From Lamellibrachia satsuma (taxonomy: Eukaryota > Annelida > Polychaeta > Sabellida > Siboglinidae), in NCBI GenBank assembly GCA_033239005.1, contig BSQZ01000011.1, forward strand, positions 4,343,501 through 4,407,500: a stretch of DNA of 64,000 nucleotides, read 5' to 3'. The translations under genes and the position numbers were made by a program. Positions 55,939 through 64,000 of this stretch are shown here, piece after piece; position 1 is the stretch's first letter, and each line of letters starts with the position of its first letter. Below the pieces are notes generated by a model that was given only the letters and a program-made list of their open reading frames with translations, ran no database searches and had not been told where the DNA came from.

Positions 55939-56803
55939 AGCCTTGGTCTCGTTCTCGTTTTGTTGCCTTCAATTGGTGATATCGGGGGCAACCCCCAACC
56001 ACAGACCCAGCAGCAACGCATTTTTGAAATGTCGGGGGTAGTCGCTGCAGTTCATTGGGTCAAACCTTTTGGCGTCGATTACATAAATAAAAGCTCTGGG
56101 CTCCTACCCTATGCATGTCCTGCGGAATCATGGAATACGAATAAAAAAACATGTGATTTTATGACGATAAACGTTGGGTATATTTAATGTTCTGGTATCT
56201 TGAGAAGAACTAGTTTTACACAGGTAAATTAGCAGATTTGTGCAGCTATTATTCTCGTTGTGGTCACGTATATAATATGTGTTGAATTGTCTGGTTTGAA
56301 GCATGTTGTCATCGGATATATTCCATGTTGATAACGTATTTTTTGTTTCGGGACGACAAGTGAACGAGAAAGTATCTCTTGTCGAAGTTGTCAAAGACAA
56401 TCAGTAAAGATATGTTGTAATTTGCTGCAGAGCAATGACAACATAGATATCACTTATTATTGTTCGCGTAGCTAATCGGAATCTTGGCGTCTTCACTAAA
56501 AACATCAGCCTTATCATACACGCATAGTTTGTTGATATATCCAGGATGTAGGCTGGCCGTGTTAACTTAATGTGTTTATTTATGAGTGACGAATCCATTA
56601 ATTCATTGCAATAAATGACAAGATGTGTTTGCATTGATAGGTGTGGTTTGACTGTTAAGATAATATACTCAAACTCCATTATCTGTAATCAGATAACACC
56701 ATAATAATGCTTCTTAAGCTACATTGTATTTGCCAGCCTTTGACCCAGATAACGAATATCTGTACAATACAGAATATATAGCATACATGCTATAGAGATA
56801 TTC
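55939..56803. other. No recognisable gene
   Basis: AT-rich. The sequence 'cttgtcgaagttgtcaaag' with 'tttgctgcagagcaatgac' at 56377-56440 repeats sequence seen at 52850-52920, so a short dispersed repeat is present. Confidence 0.45.
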
Positions 56804-57123
<320 letters not shown>

Positions 57124-57666
57124 GGCCGCTGGTGCGTATTCGGTTTTGACGGGTGGTCAGATTAATTAATCTGCAGACGCAAGATTGTATCTACTTGTGC
57201 TGTTGATAGATCGCCAACAATTACCCAATACATCGTGACACACCAGCCTATGGATTGGACACTATCAGTATTGTTTGACCAGATTTATGATATGACCCAC
57301 CTACGCGTTATTATTACCCTTATTTCAAACAACGATGTCTAAATATACCTGCCTAAACATGTTGAGCAAACCAGAGCAAACCATAACTAAATTGTACCTA
57401 CATGTGACCTAGATAAATGCAAATGTGTGCAGAACCACAGGATCATGTGTGCTCAAAATGTCAAGTACTTCCCAGAGAAACGACATGCGTGGTAGGTGTA
57501 CACCCCGATAGTTCGACTCAAAGCACATGTTGAAGCATTTCTCACTGCGCTAGGTCGGATATCGACACATGTCGTTAATTTGACTTGGTAAGCGCCTACC
57601 AATCACGGTGTTCTCCACAGTCGGATAGGCCAGGAGTAATATTATATACCTGATTGGTCACGGGAA
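57124..57666. other. Upstream of receptor gene 2
   Basis: Probable promoter and 5' untranslated region of the gene starting at 57667. No promoter element could be fixed with confidence. Confidence 0.4.
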
Positions 57667-60600
57667 ATGGACCCCACAACGCAAATCGGTTTTCGACAGC
57701 GTTGTGTGTTGCTGCTCGTTGGATTGCTTCTGCGAGGATCCATCGTAGCGGTGTCCGCGTCCGGTGAAAACGCGAAGAGCACAAGGTTGGTAGATGCTGA
57801 CAACTGTGCAATAAGAATACCACTAGCCGCGGATAACACTATCCAGCTTGGGCCCTTCGTCAACGTTTAGCACTTAGCGATTAACAGTTCTTATCAGACA
57901 TCTTCTTCAAATGTATTTTAACATAACAAGTTTTATTTCAACAATGTTCGTGTTAGTAAACGCCATCAGATATCATGAACGATTCTCGCATATAACATGT
58001 GACCCATAATTATATGCGTTTTGTGTCATCGTTACTGCTACGGTAACTTCAAACTTGACTTATTTTATTCAGCTTCGTGAATTCGGGCGAGATACTTAGA
58101 ATTCTTCTAAACCACTCCGATCCGGGAATACGTCCTAACATTGATGGTACGTATAATTCACAGCAATCTTTTTGCCGACGAACGTATGTGTGCGTAAAGA
58201 GTTGACATTAAAGCTGTGAGTGCGTAACACGTGTTCAACAAATTGTCAGAAAAAGAAAAGGTATAATTATAATGCAATGCAATGGGCAACAGGCTTGTCA
58301 ACAAATGCAAATGCATTTTAATGCGCATTTGAGTGTTGAGCATTTGAATTACATAATTTTTTTTATACATTTGCATTTGCATTTTAATGCGGCCCACAAA
58401 CATTTGATTTGTCAAATGCACAACCAAATGCGCAATAAAATGCATGCATAATTCTGACGGGCAAATCTGCCCTTAAAAGCAGCAGTTCGATGTACTAAGA
58501 CTTACAAAGAATAGAAATCATAGTGTAATAAGCATGTATGTATAACGCGCAACACCATGTTTTTTTGTACACTTTGCTGGGATAATGCGGAAACAGTGGC
58601 CGAAAAAGTCGCTTGATTGAAACTGTAATTAAATGTTAATAACACAAAATATAATTATGATAAGGAAATAAGAAACAACCAAGGATGTCTTTACATCGTT
58701 ATAGTGATACTGTTAACTGCGTGAGCGAGTATTTACTCGAAATGTTCCTCGGAATACAAATTACTGTCACAGTGGTTCAAACTATGCAGTATTCACTTTA
58801 TTCAGGTCCTCCGGTGGTGGTCCGATGCAGTTTTTCCATTATCAGCTTTGGTCCTTTCAGCGAGGTCAACATGGTGAGTAAAGAGTACAATAATTGACTT
58901 ACTGAATTTACAGTAGCAGTGACGGAGCTGTTCTTAACAAAGCCGTTTACTAGTGCTCCTCCTGGAATCAGACCCGTAACCAAGGAGTCGAGAAGGTCGT
59001 ACGACACCATGCGTTCACCACCCCCCCCCCCCACGTTTGGTCAATGCCAAGTAGCAGTACTATTTACATCAATATTGTAATATATTCATTTTATGTGGAA
59101 AACGTCATCATATATGATTTATAGAACAAATTACAACAATGGAATAACCTAAAAGATTTGTTTAACGCAGAAGATAAACGATGCAGTTATGCTCATTCCA
59201 AGCTATATTTTAAGCTCACTTTTCGATGTATCTTACTTCACGTTAATCACCTTTAATATATACCAGTGCGCAATTAAGATATTGTCAGATAACTTCTTAG
59301 TTATGTTCTGATATATTTTATATATTTGACCATTCATACCCATTGTGATCCATATTTGTCGCGATTTCACGCCAAAAGCCATGTCATTATTTTTGCGATC
59401 GTCAAATCAATAACAACATGAAATGCCTAAAGTAATAGATGATACGCATTGTTTCTTGGATTTCAGGATTACCGGTTGAACATCTACTTACGACAGAAAT
59501 GGGTTGATCCAAGATTGACATTCCGGCGTTTTGGTGACACTGACCACGTGCTTGTGTCGGTGAAGGACATTGAGCGCATTTGGAAGCCGGACTTGTTCTT
59601 CCCGAACGAGAATTCAGCAGCCTTCCATCACGTTACCGTGCCGAATAAACTGTTGCGCATCTATCACAACGGCACTGTGTTGTATAGTTCCAGGTATTAA
59701 CATTATCACTGTTTGTTATTGTTTGTTATTGACTGTTACCAGTTGCTGTTGTCGTGGGAACAACGTAACATGTAGGCGATAGCATCCGTCTTATTTTTCC
59801 ATATTCTATATGTTGTTCCCAAAGAACTCATTAAGGATATTTTTCTGATGTGTTAAATATCAACTTGTCTCTTCTTTGATGAATTGATACAGCCGTGGCA
59901 GGTAGTTTCAAGGGAATACTATATCACAGTCATACTCTATTCTTTATGTTCTTCCTTCCTTTTCTCTTATTGTTTTTCTCATAGTAATTTTTATAATGCT
60001 TGTATTCGTAGGATTACTCTAACACTGGCTTGCACAATGGATTTGTGCCGTTTCCCGATGGATCAACAACGTTGTTCCGTATATATAGAGAGTTGTAAGT
60101 ATACAACTGTTGCAACCCTAATTTGAATGTGTGCACATAGCGGATTATATGGCATCTGCTATTATTGCGAAAGCAAGTAAATGTTGGTTATTTGCAGTAT
60201 TTCAAAATAATCAGATACCTACCAACTTCAGCTAATTAGTGTAAAAATTAAAGACACAAGTGGATTATTACGCGTTACACAATTTATGTTGAATATTAAA
60301 ATGACCTATGTTTTCAACAAAAAGTGCGGCTGTTAATCAATTGATCTGATAGTTCTAAACATAAAACCGTAACACAAACTTACCTGAGTTGCTTCTATTT
60401 AATATTATGTACATGGACATTATGACGTTTTCTGTAGAATATATCAACTGACCTAACAAGGAATAGTCTGCTGACAGTGTGTGTTTGTTTAACAAAAGTT
60501 AACAAGATTATATTGCCGCCCAACGCACAACATCCAGATAGCTGGTTGATAAGGAAGCCATTGGCTTATCGATAGTTCAACAGTTGTTCATCTATGTGAA

Positions 60601-61949
60601 ACCCGCCCTTCTGATATATGTGAAAATGTTCTAAACATACTCAAGTTGCTCGTATCTACGTAATATGTAAATAATATTTTCCTTTAATTGATTGTTTTCT
60701 GATTTTCCTTTATTTATACCGATGTATAATTACTCCAACTATTGATTTTTACAGACGTATAATTACTCCAACTATTGCTTTATACATACTTATAATTACT
60801 CCAACTATTGCTTTATACAGGTATAGTTACTCCAATTAAAGCTTTATACAGAGGTATACTTGCTGTTGAAGATAGTTACGAGACGAAGGATTTGTTGTTG
60901 GAATGGGAAGGTGTCAACGGGGTGGACCATGATAAAGATATGGATCTGCCTCAGTTCCAGCTCGTGTCAGAAAAGACGATAACGACATCGGCGGTATACA
61001 AGATAGGTACGTAAACCTGGAGAAACTCGAGGGCACGGATGAGGATGAAAATAGTTGGTCATTCACAACTGTTTCGGTGACGTCATGTGAAGTGGTGGTC
61101 GACTGCTGAAGCAGAGAATAAAAGGAAGTTTACAGGAATAAAAGTCAAGGAAACTAATGAGTTTGGTGGACAGACACTGCATTTAACGTGCATAATTTGC
61201 CGACATTCTGAACACTATCGCATAGTTGGAGGTCAACTAGGAAAATTCGTTCGAAAAGAAAGTATGTAATGCTACTGTATGATATAATTAGTTAAAACGA
61301 ATTGTCAAATCGTTGTTAATTTTCATAAACTTACATTACCAGAAATGAGTCGTTTGTATCAGCTCCACATTATAGAATTGTGAATCTAGAAGCCAGGTCA
61401 CACTGGGAAATGTAATATTATTCTAGAAATGGTAGGCACACTTATGTTTGAATTGAAACTAGATCAAGTAAGAATAATACAATATCACAGTCACTACCTC
61501 AATATACGCTACCAACTTGCAAAGTTGTTGTTTTAGGAAACTTTTCCCGTCTGACGGCGACATTTGAACTGGAACGCCTCTTCGGCTTCTTCGTATTGTC
61601 GATCTATGTTCCAACCATCCTCATCGTCATTCTTGCCTGGGTCTCGTTCTGGGTCAACATGGACGCTGTCCCCGCGAGAATATCACTAGGTGTCACCACT
61701 GTTCTCACCATGGCTACACAGTTGTCTGGATCTAAAGTGTCCATTCCGAAAGTGCACTACCCAAAAGCGATAGATATCTGGATGGCTATGTGCATGATGT
61801 TTGTGTTCGTCTCGATGGTGGAGTACACCTTCGTCAACGCCCTCTCGCGGGATTCGCCGAAAACAGAAACAGAGGAAGTGAAAGAGAAGGAAAGCGAAAA
61901 GGATCTCAAAATCACAGTATGTTTATTTTGCATAATGCTACTGTGCTAT

Positions 61950-62039
<90 letters not shown>

Positions 62040-62375
62040 ACAAAATATAAACTTTACGTATGAATATATCTATTTACAAATGTGTAATACAAGGAATATG
62101 AACATAAAACATAAAAACCGTAAGAGCGCAGCACTACAAACGGGTTCTTCACATGACATTTCCTGTTACAGGGATTACCTGAGGAGAAATTCGTCGATCT
62201 ATATGTAATCGAGCAGCAGTTAAAGTCAACCACAACGTGTGGATTCAGCTCAGGACGAGAAGCTGCCCTCTTCTTGGAACGCGTCTCCCGAATTTGCTTC
62301 CCTATCGCCTTTATCATCTTCAACATAGTTTATTGGTCCGTGTACCTTCGGCCACATGAAACCTATTTGTTGTAA
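57667..62375 (+). CDS. Glycine-receptor-like anion-gated Cys-loop channel subunit (receptor gene 2)
   Basis: Eight exons: 57667-57785, 58073-58146, 58806-58873, 59467-59693, 60012-60094, 60872-61006, 61537-61916, 62172-62375; 1290 nt, 429 residues, all with GT-AG boundaries and consistent phases. A signal peptide ('VLLLVGLLLRGSIVAVSA') comes first. The ligand-binding domain has 'GPPVVVRCSFSIISFGPFSE', 'IYLRQKW', loop A 'IWKPDLFFPNE', Cys-loop 'CTMDLCRFPMDQQRC' with an extra internal Cys, loop B 'ESYSYETKDLLLEW' and loop C 'YKIGNFS'. M1-M3 are in exon 7, with 'PAR' then 'LGVTTVLTMATQ' for M2. The M3-M4 loop is short and lysine/glutamate-rich. M4 ends seven residues after 'YWSVYL'. The family forms pentameric plasma-membrane chloride channels at synapses. 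The second GlyR disulfide is lacking, so glycine, GABA, glutamate, histamine and protons all remain possible agonists. It is the closer to normal of the two paralogues. Confidence 0.92.
58258..58445. repeat. ATGCAAAT/ATTTGCAT-rich palindromic tract in receptor gene 2 intron 2
   Basis: At least three octamer-type motifs (ATGCAAAT or its complement) and many ATGC/GCAT half sites occur in both orientations within 190 bp. It may be a fold-back MITE or a POU-factor binding cluster; the sequence alone does not decide. Confidence 0.5.
60490..60680 (-). mobile_element. CR1-like LINE 3' tail in receptor gene 2 intron 5
   Basis: The minus strand shows the family's 3' end: 'TTGTTAA'-type repeats, then upstream 'cgataagccaatggcttcct' and the 'gggcgggtttcacat' region that is also near 49500. 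It is antisense to the gene and truncated to about 190 bp. Confidence 0.8.
60721..60856. repeat. ~33-bp tandem repeat just upstream of exon 6 of receptor gene 2
   Basis: Four units of 'tataattactccaactattg' plus a 'ctttataca' tail, the last diverged. Three units end in a pyrimidine-rich ACAG that looks like a splice acceptor. The true acceptor lies at 60870-60871. Confidence 0.85.
61951..62035. repeat. (AT)n microsatellite in receptor gene 2 intron 7
   Basis: About 85 bp of AT beginning 35 bp after the donor of exon 7. A (GTAT)n tract occupies the equivalent position in receptor gene 1. Confidence 0.97.
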
Positions 62376-64000
62376 TATAATGGCGTACATGTTGCAATGG
62401 ATACAACATTGTTGAAGTATACATTTCACGTATACTACTATGTCACATCATACGCGATTGAATGTCGGCCCTAACAAACAACGTCGGGCTTTGTCAGATC
62501 AAGCACACGCATCATTAGCAAATTGCACACAACACTGTATAGCATTAACATAGCTGAAATGGTTTCTCAAACATATGACGTATTCGAGTTAAGGTATAAT
62601 CGCCATATGGGGATTCACCAGTCGATCAGTCACATATATTAACACTTGTGATTGTTGCGTTCAATAACTAATTACGCGATCTGCACTTTTTTCTCAATGA
62701 GTGCCACTTCTGAATTTTTAAGATATACACCATTACCTATCAGGTACGTCCATTCATTTAATCAACCAGCTTAGCTACATTCAATGTCCACTCTTGCAAT
62801 CAGCTATGTGTTATCTACTTTTTGTTTTAGAATAAAAAAAACATTGAAACTAGAGTTTTCCTCAACAACGTTTCTTTTTTACTTAACTCCCTATTCATAT
62901 TAGGTCAACAGATTAGATCAACATACTAAAATATTGACGTCTTCTGAAAAAATATAATTTTACTATTTGTTGACCTCCTTAACGTCTTCGCCTTGCCAAC
63001 CATGGTGCCGACGTTAACAATGTATACCAATGGTTTGGTTTTGAAACAAGAGAACAGTATAAACTCTGGTTTCCGATGATTTTTACAAGATAAACTTTTC
63101 ATATTGTGCTATATTTATGGTGTACTTAATGAGTGCATTTATTCTACCTTCAGCACGGAATGATGAGGTGCATCTTTGTGTTATGTGCATCCTTGTGTTA
63201 TGTGCATCCTTGTGTTATGTGCATCCTTGTGTTATGATATAGCAAGTGCCAATTTCAGGGGGTGAAGTGTAAAGCGCTTTGCGCGTTCCTACGGATTGGA
63301 TACCACACTATATAAGAACATACCTTTACTCGAATCACATGAATGCTTAAGTGCGTAAATCTGTCATCGTTGTCGTTGATGTCGTTTATCGATATTGCTG
63401 TTGTGCATGTCATAATTGGATTCATGATAATGTTTCATGCTTATCTTATGTTCATGGTTTCTCTTGTCTATGAAACTGAATTAAATCACTCACAAGGTGT
63501 ATGGCGTGCAAGTGTGCGTGTGCCCGCATAATAATCTTATGTAAATGACCATGCTGCATCTATGGGTTTCCCACTGTCATTGTAGTTCATTTGAACGTTT
63601 CCAGTAACTTGAAAGTTACAATCACAAACATATTGTGTTGAAGAGTAATTGTTTTCGTATTATTCAATGCATTTATCTTTTCAACTACGCAGGTGATGGT
63701 TTCCTATTATATTAAGCGTATTGCGGTCGAAACTAATTGTATTCGTGTAAATAATCATAATCCTTGAATAGTATGCTTACAAATGCCACTGATAACCCAC
63801 ACAAACTACTGAAGGTGCATGAATCTGGTGTGTCAATGCTGCAAGTGTATATTAAGTGTTTTATACTGCTGAAGTGTACATCGCATCAAATTCAGTGTTT
63901 TCAAGGTTCATCTATTGCGGGTAGTGCTGAAAGTAAATACGGGCGAAACCTACTTATACTTCTAAATTGTTTATATATTTTTAATTCGACGCTGTTTCAT
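62376..64000. other. 3' flank of receptor gene 2; 17-bp tandem at 63168-63235
   Basis: An AATAAA at about 62831 could be the polyadenylation signal. Four near-perfect copies of 'gtgcatccttgtgttat' lie at 63168-63235. No other gene is recognised up to the window edge. Confidence 0.5.

Noticed and set aside
57785..57870. Continuation of the exon 1 frame of receptor gene 2 to 67 codons as a stand-alone small secreted protein
   Set aside because: The paralogue and the phase of exon 2 both place a donor after 57785, so the rest of the frame is intron.

Overview
The window is animal nuclear DNA. Its genes are split by GT-AG introns, and it is full of microsatellites (TA, CA, GA, GTAT), minisatellites and decayed LINEs. 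Gene content (anion-selective Cys-loop receptors, a class A GPCR of invertebrate neuropeptide-receptor type) and the LINE/SINE mix suggest a marine invertebrate, a lophotrochozoan or invertebrate deuterostome. I cannot name the species from sequence alone.

Two complete glycine-receptor-like (GlyR/GluCl/GABA-A type) chloride channel subunit genes frame the window in divergent orientation. The first lies on the minus strand at 13653-24689, the second on the plus strand at 57667-62375. I rebuilt both as eight coding exons. Exons 1-5 have identical lengths in the two genes (119, 74, 68, 227, 83 nt) and the junction phases match, so they are an old duplicate pair. The minus-strand copy has three oddities: its signal-peptide exon 1 sits at the head of a five-copy 106-bp tandem array, a decayed second exon 2 lies beside the real one, and the exon 3 donor reads TT where GT is expected. 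Between the receptors lie an apparently single-exon GPCR (45138-46205, minus), a small secreted helical peptide exon with twin CX3C motifs (27511-27762, minus) beside its duplicated pseudogene, and a THAP zinc-finger remnant cut by a LINE.

Layout: 1-4.3 kb is a rearranged segmental duplication (partner 32.7-34.8 kb) with LINE debris and long palindromes. 4.3-13.1 kb holds LINE and SINE remnants and minisatellites. 13.6-24.7 kb is receptor gene 1, with a LINE in intron 3. 25-32.4 kb holds a MITE-like element, the peptide duplication, an L2-like LINE and a SINE. 35-41 kb holds a GA tract, a LINE piece, a non-autonomous hAT transposon with an 8-bp target duplication, and a 1.8-kb minisatellite. 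41.6-42.9 kb is the THAP remnant plus a LINE, and 45.1-46.2 kb is the GPCR. 49.4-52.2 kb is the most complete CR1-like LINE. 52.4-57.1 kb holds minisatellites and LINE tails, and 57.7-62.4 kb is receptor gene 2.

Nothing here is a recognisable multi-gene system. The most unusual structure is the amplified signal-peptide exon with its repeated splice donors and newly created start codons. All exon joins are inferred from reading frame, splice dinucleotides and comparison of the two paralogues; there is no transcript evidence.
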